A program made the position numbers and the translations under genes. Shown here in pieces: positions 43,309-51,970 of a stretch of 64,000 nt of DNA. Numbering within the stretch: position 1 is the stretch's first letter; the number at the start of each line of letters is the position of its first letter. Under the pieces are notes generated by a model. It had not been told where the DNA came from. It ran no database searches and saw only the letters and a list, made by a program, of their open reading frames with translations. Source of the DNA: Nocardioides nitrophenolicus (GTDB lineage Bacteria > Actinomycetota > Actinomycetes > Propionibacteriales > Nocardioidaceae); NCBI RefSeq assembly GCF_016907515.1, contig NZ_JAFBBY010000001.1, positions 2,170,001 to 2,234,000 on the forward strand. The letters run 5' to 3'.

Positions 43309-44972
43309 CAGGCCACCCCCGCCTGGGCCAGCTTGGCCGCGATGTCCGCGCGCAGCACGTGCTTCTGCACCTTGCCGGTCGCGGTCATCGGCAGCTCGGT
43401 GACCAGCTCGACCCGCTCCGGCACCTTCTGGATGGCCAGCCCTCGGTCGAGCAGGTAGCCACGGATCTCGTCGAGGGTGAGCTCGGCGTGACCCTCGCGG
43501 AGCACCAGGTAGCAGCAGACCCGCTCGCCCAGGTAGCGGTCGGGCATGCCGACCAGGGCGACCGCGGCCACGGCCGGGTGCGCGGTCAGCTCGTCCTCGA
43601 CCTGGCGCACGCTGATGTTCATGCCACCGCGGATCACGATGTCCTTGGTCCGCCCGGTGACCCGGACGTAGCCGTCCTCGTCCATCCGCCCGAGGTCGCC
43701 GGACAGGTGGAAGCCGTCGGCCGTGTAGCCGGCCGCGGTCAGCTCGGGCTCGCCGATGTACTCCAGGCAGTTCATCGCGCCGCGGTAGGCGATGTCGCCC
43801 TCCTCGCCGCGGGGCAGCTCCTCGCCCCGCTCGTCGACGATCCGCACCTCCTGCAGCGGCAGCGCCCGGCCGTCGGAGGACAGCGAGCGCGCCGGGTCGT
43901 CGTCGATGGTGCACATCGTCGTGGTGATGTTCTCGGTGCGGCCGTAGAGGCTGAGCACCGCCATGTCCGGCAGCGTGGCGCGGGCGGTCTCGACGAAGCT
44001 GGCCGGGATCGGCGCACCCGCCGAGGTCCAGAAGCGCATGGTGCCGGCGTCGTGGACGGCCGGGTCGTAGACGTCGAGGACCATCTGCAGGAAGGTGGTC
44101 GCGCTGACGCACGCCGTGCAGCCGAACCTCCTGATCCGCTCGAGGCCCTCCTTCGGCTCCCACTGCTCCATCAGGTGGGAGGCGGCGCCGTGGACGAGCG
44201 GCAGCAGGTAGCTGGTCACCAGGCCCGTCGTGTGGGTCACCGGCGAGGGACCGAACTGCACGTCGTCCTCGGTGTAGGCCCAGCCGCGGCCGAGCAGGCG
44301 CGCGCCGCAGGCCATCGTGTTGAAGGTGTGGAGGCAGCCCTTGGGCCGCGAGGTGGTCCCGGAGCTGAACACGATCACGAACGGCTCGTCCGGGCCGACG
44401 CCCGCGCCGAGCTCGGCGTCGGCGGCGTCGGGGTCGAGGTCGACCGGGAGGTCCTCGTACGCGACCGCGCCGGGCGGCAGGTCCGCGTCGGGACGCAGCA
44501 CGACCACCGTCTCCAGGGTCGGGCTCGCGGCGGCGAGACCGGTGAACATCCGCGCGTGGTCGAACCGGCGATAGCTCAGCGCGGTGAAGGCGACCTTGGC
44601 GCCGGAGGTCTCGACGATGAAGCCGACCTCGTCGTCACGGTAGATCGGCATCACCGGAACCAGCACCGCCCCGATCCGGGCGACCGCCGCGGCGATGACG
44701 AAGAACTCGGTCCAGCTCGGCAGCTGCACCACGACCCGGTCCCCCGGGCCGACCCCACGCCGCCGCAGGCCGACGGCCAGCGCCCGCGCGCGGTCGCGCA
44801 GCTCGGCGTACGTGAGGGAGGTCGACGCGTCGGTCCCGAACACCTTGTCCGGTCGCGCCGCCGCCTGCTGCTCGACCAGGTCGAAGAGCGTGTCCCGCGT
44901 CCAGAGGCCCTGGTCGTAGAAGCGCGCGATCTCGTCGTCGCTGTAGCGGTCGTGCACCGTGGCGAGCGCCAT
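43308..44972 (-). CDS. Acyl-CoA ligase (AliA-like candidate, ANL family)
   Basis: A 554-residue ligase. FSSGTTSRPKGCLHTFN is the phosphate loop, YGRTENITTT the A5 motif, FHLSGDLGRMDEDG the hinge, and the catalytic lysine is in TATGKVQKHVLR. The N-terminal part resembles cyclohexanecarboxylate-CoA ligase AliA and related DHB-AMP-ligase-like enzymes more than long-chain FadD. ATG 44972 has CGAGGAGC; an upstream in-frame codon at 45026 does not. It starts an operon behind the operator/-10 pair at 45040-45057 and is the best candidate for substrate activation. Confidence 0.83.
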   Translation of the reverse strand: MALATVHDRYSDDEIARFYDQGLWTRDTLFDLVEQQAAARPDKVFGTDASTSLTYAELRDRARALAVGLRRRGVGPGDRVVVQLPSWTEFFVIAAAVARIGAVLVPVMPIYRDDEVGFIVETSGAKVAFTALSYRRFDHARMFTGLAAASPTLETVVVLRPDADLPPGAVAYEDLPVDLDPDAADAELGAGVGPDEPFVIVFSSGTTSRPKGCLHTFNTMACGARLLGRGWAYTEDDVQFGPSPVTHTTGLVTSYLLPLVHGAASHLMEQWEPKEGLERIRRFGCTACVSATTFLQMVLDVYDPAVHDAGTMRFWTSAGAPIPASFVETARATLPDMAVLSLYGRTENITTTMCTIDDDPARSLSSDGRALPLQEVRIVDERGEELPRGEEGDIAYRGAMNCLEYIGEPELTAAGYTADGFHLSGDLGRMDEDGYVRVTGRTKDIVIRGGMNISVRQVEDELTAHPAVAAVALVGMPDRYLGERVCCYLVLREGHAELTLDEIRGYLLDRGLAIQKVPERVELVTELPMTATGKVQKHVLRADIAAKLAQAGVA

Positions 44973-45029
44973 GGCAGCTCCTCGGGGTGGTCTGGATCGG
45001 ATCGGCGGCGTGACGGACGTCGCCAAGAC

Positions 45030-45057
45030 TGGTCATGACATTACAATGGTCAGACCG
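45030..45057 (-). promoter_or_regulatory. GntR-type operator(s) before the ligase operon
   Basis: TGGTCAGACCG (45047-45057) matches TGGTNNGACC. It lies one base upstream of the minus-strand -10-like TGTAAT (45045-45040). A second related sequence, TGGTCATGACA (45030-45040), follows towards the gene. Confidence 0.65.
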
Positions 45058-45093
45058 AATAGGCAACGGGTGTCCGCTGCCGGGGCGTGCGGC

Positions 45094-46305
45094 TCAGTCG
45101 TCGTGCGAGCCGATGGTGAGGCGCAGGTACTGGGAGATGGCCTCGGCCCGGTTCTCCACCCGCAGCTTGCGCAGGATCTGCTTGACGTGGGACTTCACCG
45201 TGCCGGTCGCGATCACCAGCCGGTGGGCGATCCGCTCGTTGGTCGCACCGGTCGCCATCAGCGCCAGCACCTCCAGCTCGCGACCGGTGAGCAGCTCCTC
45301 GAGCACCCGCGAGCGCTCCCCCGCGGCCGGGTCGCCCGCCCGCGACCGGCTCACGCCGACGGCCGTGGTCTCGTTGCGCGTCACCAGCTCCACCGTGCTG
45401 GTCGCCAGCTCGTCGAGCACCAGCTCGACGCTCCGCATCGCCTCCAGGACCTGCGCGCGCTGCTCCCGCAGCCGGTCGAGCAGCACCGCACGCTCGAAGG
45501 CCTGGGCGAAGCCGAGGGCGAAGGACCACAGGATGTCGCGGTCCAGGTCGACCATCTCGGCGCCCCGGTTGTCGGCGTGGAGCAGGCCGATCACCCGCTC
45601 GCCCGCGATGATCGGCGCCGCGACGTACGACGTCAGCCCGGCCGCCCGCGCCATCGGCGCGTAGACGCGGGGATCGCCCTCGGCCCGGGCGACGAGCGCC
45701 GGCTCGCGGCGCTCGACGAGCTCGCTCTCGAGCAGCAGCCGCGAGAGCTCGATCGCGGGCACCTCGCGGATCCAGTCGCGGAAGGCCAGCTCCGCGTCGC
45801 CGATCGTGCCCGACCAGCTGCGCCACGGCTGCCAGGTCTCGTCGTCGACGCGCGAGAGCATCACCCGCTCGAAGCCGCCCGCGCCGGCCGCGGCCTCGCA
45901 GACCCGCTCGAGCAGCTCGTCCTGGTCGGTGACCGAGCGCAGCGCCGCCAAGCCCTGGTCCAGTCGGTCCAGGCGGCGCAGCCGCTCCTGCCCGAGGTGG
46001 TCGTGGATGCCGAAGCGCACGGCATAGATCTCGTGCAGCACCCGGCCCACGTCGGCCACCTCCTCGGCCCGCGCGACCCGGCCCGGCGCGACCAGGCACT
46101 CCCGCAGGATGCCGCCAGCGATCGCGAGCTGGCCGTCGAGCACCCGTGGCTCCGCCGCCGGCGGCCGCGCCAGCTCGGCCGCGTCGTCGTCGCGGCGCAG
46201 CGCGCCCAGGCGGCGGAGCAGGTCGACCGCGGCGGCGTGCGCGGCCCGCCCCCGCTCGACGAGGGCGGCGCGCCGTCGTTGCGATGCCGCGTTACCGGAC
46301 TCCAT
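45094..46305 (-). CDS. GAF-domain LuxR-type transcriptional regulator
   Basis: A 403-residue regulator. A helical N-terminal part is followed by a GAF domain (about 140-290; AAPIIAGERVIGLLHADN) and a C-terminal LuxR helix-turn-helix (LTGRELEVLALMATGATNERIAHRLVI is the NarL-type region, about 335-395). Such GAF-LuxR proteins usually activate catabolic genes in response to an aromatic or other small ligand. ATG 46305 has AGGTGG; GTG 46335 is an alternative. Divergent from a TetR gene across the palindrome 46352-46363. A role in activating the ligase operon just downstream is possible. Confidence 0.83.
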   Translation of the reverse strand: MESGNAASQRRRAALVERGRAAHAAAVDLLRRLGALRRDDDAAELARPPAAEPRVLDGQLAIAGGILRECLVAPGRVARAEEVADVGRVLHEIYAVRFGIHDHLGQERLRRLDRLDQGLAALRSVTDQDELLERVCEAAAGAGGFERVMLSRVDDETWQPWRSWSGTIGDAELAFRDWIREVPAIELSRLLLESELVERREPALVARAEGDPRVYAPMARAAGLTSYVAAPIIAGERVIGLLHADNRGAEMVDLDRDILWSFALGFAQAFERAVLLDRLREQRAQVLEAMRSVELVLDELATSTVELVTRNETTAVGVSRSRAGDPAAGERSRVLEELLTGRELEVLALMATGATNERIAHRLVIATGTVKSHVKQILRKLRVENRAEAISQYLRLTIGSHDD

Positions 46306-46351
46306 GGAACCCACCTGCCTCGTCGGCGCGCTCACGGGCGCACGACGGCGT

Positions 46352-46363
46352 GAACGATCGTTC
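46352..46363. promoter_or_regulatory. 12-bp palindrome between LuxR and TetR genes
   Basis: GAACGATCGTTC is a perfect palindrome of TetR-operator type, 22 bp before the TetR start codon and 46 bp before the LuxR-type start. Autoregulation by the TetR protein is likely. Confidence 0.65.
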
Positions 46364-46385
46364 CGTCCGATGGTAGCCTGCGCTG

Positions 46386-46955
46386 GTGCCGCGTGACCGA
46401 CGGATCCTCGACGCCGCGGCCCTGGCCTTCCACGAGAAGGGCTTCCACGGGGTCGGCATGGACGAGCTCGGGACCCGGGCCGGCCTCAGCGGCCCGTCGC
46501 TCTACCGCTACTTCTCCGGCAAGGACGAGATCCTCGCCAAGCTGCTCGACGAGGCCATGGACGAGCTCCTGGCCGCGACCCGGCCGGTCGACGTCGACCC
46601 GATGGCCGACCTGGAGCGGGCGCTGCGTCATCACGTCGACTTCGCCCTCGCCAACCGGCCGCTGGTCACGCTGTACCAACGCGAGGTCCGCTCCCTCGTC
46701 GATCCCTGGGCGGCCGCCTTCACCCGGCGCCGGCGGCAGTACACCCGCGCCTGGGAGCGGCTGGTCTCCCGGGCCCGGCCCGAGCTCGACGCCGCGGTGC
46801 TCGCCGCGACCACCCAGGGCTGCCTCGGCCTGCTCTTCTCGGTCGCCACCTGGCCCGACCGCACCCTCGCGGCGCCGGGCGTCGCGGAGGTGATCATGGA
46901 CCTGGTCCTGCGGGGCATGACCGGCGCCGGCCCCGACCCTGGCTCAGCGACCTGA
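46386..46955 (+). CDS. TetR family regulator
   Basis: A 189-residue TetR protein from GTG 46386. The helix-turn-helix is GMDELGTRAGLSGPSLYRYF (about 24-43), and the C-terminal part resembles TetR_C domains of fatty-acid regulators. Its stop codon lies inside the left arm of a 157-bp inverted repeat. It probably controls itself and the divergent LuxR-type gene, or the convergent ACAD region. Confidence 0.85.
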   Translation: MPRDRRILDAAALAFHEKGFHGVGMDELGTRAGLSGPSLYRYFSGKDEILAKLLDEAMDELLAATRPVDVDPMADLERALRHHVDFALANRPLVTLYQREVRSLVDPWAAAFTRRRRQYTRAWERLVSRARPELDAAVLAATTQGCLGLLFSVATWPDRTLAAPGVAEVIMDLVLRGMTGAGPDPGSAT

Positions 46956-47107
46956 ATCCGCCGATTCGCCGCGTCGCGAGCGCCATCAGATGGGTGCGGT
47001 GGCAAGGCGTCCGGCGCGAAGCCAGACTGGGCGTCTTACGAGCGTCGGCAACGCAGCCAACGTGCCCAGCTGGTGGCGCGCAGCAGCGGCCAATCGGCGG
47101 ATTCAGG
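46951..47107. repeat. 157-bp inverted repeat whose arms hold both convergent stop codons
   Basis: CCTGAATCCGCCGATT (46951-46966) is the exact complement of 47092-47107. Inside, GCGCCATCAGATGGG-like and CCCAGCTGGTGGCGC segments pair imperfectly, extending the cruciform. The TetR stop (46953-46955) and the ACAD stop (47103-47105) fall at mirror positions in the two arms. No gene is seen within. Confidence 0.85.
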
Positions 47108-48341
47108 CGGAGCCGAAGGTCCACATGCCGGCGGCGATCCGGCGGTACTGCAGCTCGTCGGAGCCCTCGGTGATCCGGTAGCGCCGGTGGTGGCGGTAGA
47201 TGTGCTCGAACGGGTAGTGCCGGCTGTAGCCCACGCCACCGTGCACCTGCATCGCCCGGTCCGCCGCGTCGCACGCCAGCCGGTTGCCGCGCACGTTGAC
47301 CATCGCGACCTTGTCGCTGACGGCCGTCTTGCCGTGCACGTCCATCTCCCAGGCCACCTTCATGATCGTGTTGCGGACCAGCTCGGCCTCGGTCTGCAGC
47401 TCGACCAACTGCCACTGGACACCCTGGTAGTCGCGCATCGCCTTGCCGAACAGGGTGCGATCCTCGGTGTAGGCCACCGACCGGTCGATGCAGAACTGGG
47501 CGGCGCCCAGCGAGCTGGCGGCCTGCCGGATCCGGTTCTCGTGGACGAAGAGCTGGGCGCAGTCCAGGCCCCGGCCCTCCTCGCCGACCATCGCCGACGC
47601 CGCCACCCGCACGCCGTCCAGCCGGACCTCGGCGTGGTCGGTCGGCATGTTGAAGGTCCACCAGTAGAACGGGACCTCGAAGCCCGGCGCGTCGGTCGGC
47701 ACCAGGAACGCCGAGATGCCCTCGGCCTTGCCGTCCTCCCCGCTGGTGCGGGCGAAGACGAGGTCGACCTCCGAGACGTCGACCACGCTGTTCCACCGCT
47801 TGGCGCCGGTGATCACCCAGTCGTCGCCGTCGCGGACGGCGCGGGTCTCCAGCCAGGTCGCGTCGCTGCCGTGGTTCGGCTCGGTCAGCCCGAACGCCAT
47901 CTCCATGTCGCCGGAGACCAGCCGCTCGAGGTACTGCTCCTTCTGCTCGGGCGTGCCGTACTCGTGCAGCACCAGCGCGAGCGGCACGTTGGCGACCATC
48001 GACGCCTCGTGGCTCAGCTCCGCGTGGAGGCCGGGACCGCGCCGGGCGAGGTGCTCGCGGATCAGCGCCATCGCGACATTGCTGCCGTCCTGGCCGCCGA
48101 GCTCCTTCGGCAGCGGATAGCGGTAGAAGCCGGCCTGGTCGGCCAGCACCCGCGCCTCGTGCATGATCTCGCGCCAGCGCCGGGTGGGGATGCCACCGCG
48201 CTCCACGTCGGTGCGCGAGAACTCGCGGCGGTGGTCGAAGTACTCCGGGTTGGCCTCCTCGATCGGCTTGATCCGGGTGTCGATGAAGTCGTCGAGGTCG
48301 GCGAGGAACGTCGTGACGTCCTCCGGGACGGACCAGTCCAT
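47103..48341 (-). CDS. Acyl-CoA dehydrogenase
   Basis: A 412-residue ACAD. DWSVPEDVTTFLADLDDFID begins the N-terminal helical domain, MAFGLTEPNHGSDATWLETR is the flavin motif with Asn-His in place of the usual Gly-Ala, and QVHGGVGYSRHYPFEHIYRH near the end leads to a C-terminal ITEGSDELQYRRIA. The wording is closer to larger-substrate ACADs of the ACAD10/ACAD11 kind than to short-chain enzymes, which is of interest because a kinase-like APH gene lies 1.5 kb away. ATG 48341. Confidence 0.85.
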   Translation of the reverse strand: MDWSVPEDVTTFLADLDDFIDTRIKPIEEANPEYFDHRREFSRTDVERGGIPTRRWREIMHEARVLADQAGFYRYPLPKELGGQDGSNVAMALIREHLARRGPGLHAELSHEASMVANVPLALVLHEYGTPEQKEQYLERLVSGDMEMAFGLTEPNHGSDATWLETRAVRDGDDWVITGAKRWNSVVDVSEVDLVFARTSGEDGKAEGISAFLVPTDAPGFEVPFYWWTFNMPTDHAEVRLDGVRVAASAMVGEEGRGLDCAQLFVHENRIRQAASSLGAAQFCIDRSVAYTEDRTLFGKAMRDYQGVQWQLVELQTEAELVRNTIMKVAWEMDVHGKTAVSDKVAMVNVRGNRLACDAADRAMQVHGGVGYSRHYPFEHIYRHHRRYRITEGSDELQYRRIAAGMWTFGSA

Positions 48342-48503
48342 GTCGTCTCCTGTCGTGGGGCCCGCGGACCGGGCGCCGGGTGGCCGACGCTAGGTCCGCG
48401 CCGGCCCCGAGCCGGTCGGAGCGGCGCGCGGGCGGTGTGGAGTTCTCCAGCCCGGCGTACGACGCTCGTCGCGGCCCGCGACGCAGCCGGTGACGATGGC
48501 GCC

Positions 48504-48956
48504 ATGAGAACCCTGAGCAGCGTCGACGAGCTGCGCGCCCTGGTGGGCGAGCGGCTCGGCACCAGCGGATGGCACGAGATCACCCAGCAGCGGATCCAGG
48601 CGTTCGCGGACGCGACCGAGGACTGGGAGCGGATCCACGTCGACCCGGTCCGCGCCGCCGCCTCCCCGTTCGGGGTGACCATCGCGCACGGGCTGTTCAC
48701 GCTGTCGCTGGGCCCCCGGTTCCAGTACGAGATCCTCGAGATGAACGGTCACTCCCTCGCCCTCAACTACGGCTACGACAAGGTCCGCTGGATCACGCCG
48801 GTCAAGGTCGGCTCCCGGCTGCGGATGACCCTGGACCTGGTCGCCGCCGAGCCGCTGGAGGGCGGCTCGAAGTTCCGTGCGCGGCAGACCTTCGAGATCG
48901 AGGGACAGGACCGGCCGGCGTGCGTCGCCGAGTCCCTCTTCGCCTACTTCGACTGA
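48504..48956 (+). CDS. MaoC/NodN-family enoyl-CoA hydratase
   Basis: A 150-residue single hot-dog MaoC protein. The hydratase motif is ATEDWERIHVDPVRAAASPF followed by IAHGLFTLSL. It would add water to a 2-enoyl-CoA with R stereochemistry. ATG 48504 was chosen as the only sensible start. It is 32 bp ahead of the quinone oxidoreductase gene and divergent from the ACAD, giving a dehydrogenase/hydratase pair. Confidence 0.83.
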   Translation: MRTLSSVDELRALVGERLGTSGWHEITQQRIQAFADATEDWERIHVDPVRAAASPFGVTIAHGLFTLSLGPRFQYEILEMNGHSLALNYGYDKVRWITPVKVGSRLRMTLDLVAAEPLEGGSKFRARQTFEIEGQDRPACVAESLFAYFD

Positions 48957-48987
48957 TCCCCCCGACCCCCCGACCTTGGAGAGAGCC

Positions 48988-49983
48988 ATGCGTGCCGTTG
49001 TCGTCGAGACCCTCGACGGGCCCCGTTCCGCCGTACTGAAGGACGTGCCCGCACCCGTCGGCGCCCATCCCCGAGCCGGCGGTCGCCGGGTCCTGGTGGA
49101 CGTCCACGCCGTCGGGCTGTCCTTCATCGATCCGCTGCAGACCTGGGGCCGCTACCAGGGCGGGGTCCCCGCGCCGTACGTGTGCGGATCGGAGGTCTCC
49201 GGCGTGGTCGCGGAGGCGCCGGCGGACTCGTGGCTGGAGGTGGGCGACCGGATCTCCGGCATCGTCTGGCAGGGCGCGATGGCCGAGCAGGCGCTCGCCC
49301 TCGACGACTTCGTGGTCAAGATCCCCGACTCGATGTCGTACGCCGAGGGCGCCGGCATCTACATGAACTACGCCACCGCCTGGTACGCCCTCGACCGCGC
49401 CGGCGCCCGCGAGGGTGAGACCGTGCTGGTGACCGGCGCGGCGGGCGGCGTCGGCACCTGCGTGCTCGACCTCGGGCCCGCCTTCGGCGTCTCCACGATC
49501 GCGCTGGTGTCCAGCGCCGCCAAGGAGGAGATGGCCCGGACCGCGGGCGCGACCCACGTCGTGCGCAGCGACGGCGACTGGCTGACCCAGGTGCGCGAGC
49601 TCACCGGCGGGCGCGGGGTCGAGGTCTTCGTCGACATGGTGGGCGGGGACGGCTTCCTCGACACCGTGCGCTCGCTGCGGATCGGCGGACGCGGCGTGAT
49701 CGTCGGGTTCGCCGGCGGCTCGATCCCCGAGCTCCGGATGAACCGGCTGCTGCTGCGCAATCTCACCCTCACCGGCATCACCATGGACGTGATGGAGACC
49801 GAGCACCCGGGCACCCTCGACCGGGTGCGCCTCGGTGTGCAGAAGCTGCTCGACGAGGGCCGCCTCACGCCGGCGATCGGCGCGGTCTACCCGCTGGAGC
49901 GGGCGGCCGACGCGCTCGCCGCGCTCGACGAGCGGACGGCGGTCGGCAAGGTCGTGGTCGAGGTCCGGTCCAGCACGGCGTGA
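48988..49983 (+). CDS. NADPH:quinone oxidoreductase/zinc-free MDR
   Basis: A 331-residue quinone-oxidoreductase-type MDR. The Rossmann turn is VTGAAGGVGTCVLDLG (about 148-163). The zinc ligands of alcohol dehydrogenases are absent. PYVCGSEVSGVV and NRLLLRNLTLTG are landmarks shared with the paralogue at 52222-53220. It may reduce enones or act as a 2-enoyl reductase. ATG 48988 has GGAGAGAG. Its last 97 bases overlap the 3' end of the opposite-strand APH gene. Confidence 0.83.
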   Translation: MRAVVVETLDGPRSAVLKDVPAPVGAHPRAGGRRVLVDVHAVGLSFIDPLQTWGRYQGGVPAPYVCGSEVSGVVAEAPADSWLEVGDRISGIVWQGAMAEQALALDDFVVKIPDSMSYAEGAGIYMNYATAWYALDRAGAREGETVLVTGAAGGVGTCVLDLGPAFGVSTIALVSSAAKEEMARTAGATHVVRSDGDWLTQVRELTGGRGVEVFVDMVGGDGFLDTVRSLRIGGRGVIVGFAGGSIPELRMNRLLLRNLTLTGITMDVMETEHPGTLDRVRLGVQKLLDEGRLTPAIGAVYPLERAADALAALDERTAVGKVVVEVRSSTA

Positions 49984-51029
49984 CCGGCCGCCAGCACCTC
50001 GTGCAGGTGCCGGGCGGCGGTCACCAGCTTCGGGTCCGGGCTCGCCAGCTTGCGCTCCCGCTTCCAGATCACCGCGATCGTGGACGCCGTCTTGTAGCAG
50101 CACACGCCGAGGAACCAGTCCAGGTCCGCGGCCGTCGCCGCGAGCTCGTGGTCCGCGGCGCCCAGCGCGCGGCGGGCGCCGGCGTACTCGTCCCAGAGCT
50201 GGTCACGCGTCGGGAGCAGTGACCCGGCCGCGCGATCGGCGGCCGGGCGGTCCTCGTGGAAGACGTGGGCCGGGGCGAGGTGCATCAGCAGCCAGGCCAG
50301 GTCGGAGCGCGGGTCGCCCACCGACCAGATCTCCCAGTCGATGACGGCGGCGAGCCGCGGGCCCTCGAAGAGCATGTTGGCCAGCCGGTAGTCGCCGTGC
50401 AGCAGCCGGGGCTCGATGCCGGCGGGCACCCGCTCGGCGAGGCGGGCGTAGAGCCGCTCGTGGCCGGGCGCGATGTCCGCGTCGACGGTCTCGAAGAGCC
50501 GGCGCCAGCGCTCCAGCTCGTCGTCGACCGCGGCCGGCGGCTCGGCGCCGAGACCGATCCGTCGCGGCGGCACGGACTGCAGCGTGGCCAGCGCGCGGGC
50601 CGCGACCCGGACCCGCTCGGCCACGTCCGCGGGGGTCGGCGGCGCGTCGGAGACGTCGAGCAGCGGCTCGTAGGACTCCCCCGGAGCCAGGGACATCGCG
50701 AACAGCGGCGGCACGTCGGGCGGGTCGCCCGCGTCCTCGAACAGCACGTCCGGCACCGGGAACCCCGGCAGCCGCCCGAGCGCGCGCAGCACGCGCGCCT
50801 GGCGCAGCACGTCCCGGTTGCGGACCGGCGCCAGGCCGGCCGGCGCCACCTTCAGCACCACCGGCCGGTCCTCCCGGTCCCCGACCAGCGTCGAGGCGAA
50901 GGTCAGGCTGGACACGCCGCCCTCCAGGCGCCGCAGCCCGCGCAGCTCCGCGTCCGGCGTACGACGCCGGGCGGCCCTGGTCGCGCGATCGAGGAGTTCG
51001 TCGAGGTCGATGCTCTGCACGCCCTCCAC
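49887..51029 (-). CDS. Aminoglycoside-phosphotransferase-fold kinase (APH family)
   Basis: About 380 residues. The catalytic loop is LLHGDYRLANMLF (HGD 211-213) and the metal motif is AVIDWEIWSVGDPRSDLAWL (about 229-248), both intact, so kinase activity is plausible. APH domains occur fused to or beside acyl-CoA dehydrogenases in ACAD10/ACAD11 and in LvaA of levulinate degradation, where they phosphorylate 4-hydroxyacyl-CoA. The ACAD at 47103 makes that reading attractive. The start is GTG 51029 or 51020. The last 32 residues are low-complexity Ser/Ala/Thr and lie antisense to the quinone oxidoreductase gene. Confidence 0.8.
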   Translation of the reverse strand: MEGVQSIDLDELLDRATRAARRRTPDAELRGLRRLEGGVSSLTFASTLVGDREDRPVVLKVAPAGLAPVRNRDVLRQARVLRALGRLPGFPVPDVLFEDAGDPPDVPPLFAMSLAPGESYEPLLDVSDAPPTPADVAERVRVAARALATLQSVPPRRIGLGAEPPAAVDDELERWRRLFETVDADIAPGHERLYARLAERVPAGIEPRLLHGDYRLANMLFEGPRLAAVIDWEIWSVGDPRSDLAWLLMHLAPAHVFHEDRPAADRAAGSLLPTRDQLWDEYAGARRALGAADHELAATAADLDWFLGVCCYKTASTIAVIWKRERKLASPDPKLVTAARHLHEVLAAGHAVLDRTSTTTLPTAVRSSSAASASAARSSG

Positions 51030-51144
51030 TCTGCGATCCTGCCCCGGCCACCACAACGCGCTCGTGCGCCTCGCGCTGGAGAGGCCCACAGCACGCGGGT
51101 CCGCGACGGTCGATCGGGAGGACCCGCCCGACCAGACTCCGGGC

Positions 51145-51942
51145 ATGGTGACCACTCCGCAGACCCCCTACGCCCCCGCCGCCTGGCAGGACCGGTTCCG
51201 GCTGGACGGCAAGGTGGCCGTCGTGACCGGCGCCTCCAGCGGGCTCGGCGTGGCCATCGCGCAAGGCATGGCCGCGGCCGGCGCCGACGTCGCGATCGGC
51301 GCGCGCCGGCTGGCGATGCTCGACGAGACCCGGGCCCTGGTCGAGGGGCTGGGCCGCCGCTGCGTCGCCGTCGAGACCGACGTGACCTCCGTCGAGCACT
51401 GCGACCGCCTCGTCGCCGCCGCCGTGGACCAGCTCGGCGGCTGCGACATCCTGGTCAACAACGCCGGCATCGGCGGCGCCTACAACGCCGCCACCGAGGA
51501 CCCGCCCGAGCACTTCCGGTCCGTCGTCGACGTGAACCTCTTCGGCTCGTACTGGATGGCCCAGGCCGCCGGCCGGGTGATGCCGGCGGGCGGCGCGGTG
51601 GTGAACATCTCCAGCGTGATGGCCGTGACCACCGCGAAGATGCCGGCCGCCGGCTACAGCGCGGCCAAGGCCGGCGTCCTCGGCCTGACCCGCGACCTGG
51701 CCGCGCAGTGGGGCCCGCGAGGCATCCGGGTGAACGCCATCCTCCCCGGCGTCTTCCTCACCGAGGCCACCGCGAACTACAGCCCCCGCTACCAGCAGGC
51801 CATCATCGACGCCCGGGTCCCCGCCGGCCGGCTCGGCGACCCGGTCGAGATCGCCAGCACCGCGGTGTTCCTCGCGTCCGACGCCGCGGCGTACGTCACC
51901 GGTGTCGGCGTCCCCGTCGACGGTGGGGTGCTGCTGCTCTGA
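51145..51942 (+). CDS. Short-chain dehydrogenase/reductase
   Basis: A 265-residue SDR with TGASSGLGVAIAQGMAAAG, NNAGIGGAYN, NISSVMAVTTAKMPAAGYSAAK (Ser-Tyr-Lys) and C-terminal GVGVPVDGGVLLL. It is a typical NAD(P)-dependent alcohol dehydrogenase of unknown substrate. It is divergent from the APH gene; 115 bp of promoter region lie between. Three tandem 40-bp repeats with inverted ends begin 29 bp after its stop. Confidence 0.83.
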   Translation: MVTTPQTPYAPAAWQDRFRLDGKVAVVTGASSGLGVAIAQGMAAAGADVAIGARRLAMLDETRALVEGLGRRCVAVETDVTSVEHCDRLVAAAVDQLGGCDILVNNAGIGGAYNAATEDPPEHFRSVVDVNLFGSYWMAQAAGRVMPAGGAVVNISSVMAVTTAKMPAAGYSAAKAGVLGLTRDLAAQWGPRGIRVNAILPGVFLTEATANYSPRYQQAIIDARVPAGRLGDPVEIASTAVFLASDAAAYVTGVGVPVDGGVLLL

Positions 51943-51970
51943 TCGCCCGGGGCTCGCGGCTCGCCAGGTG

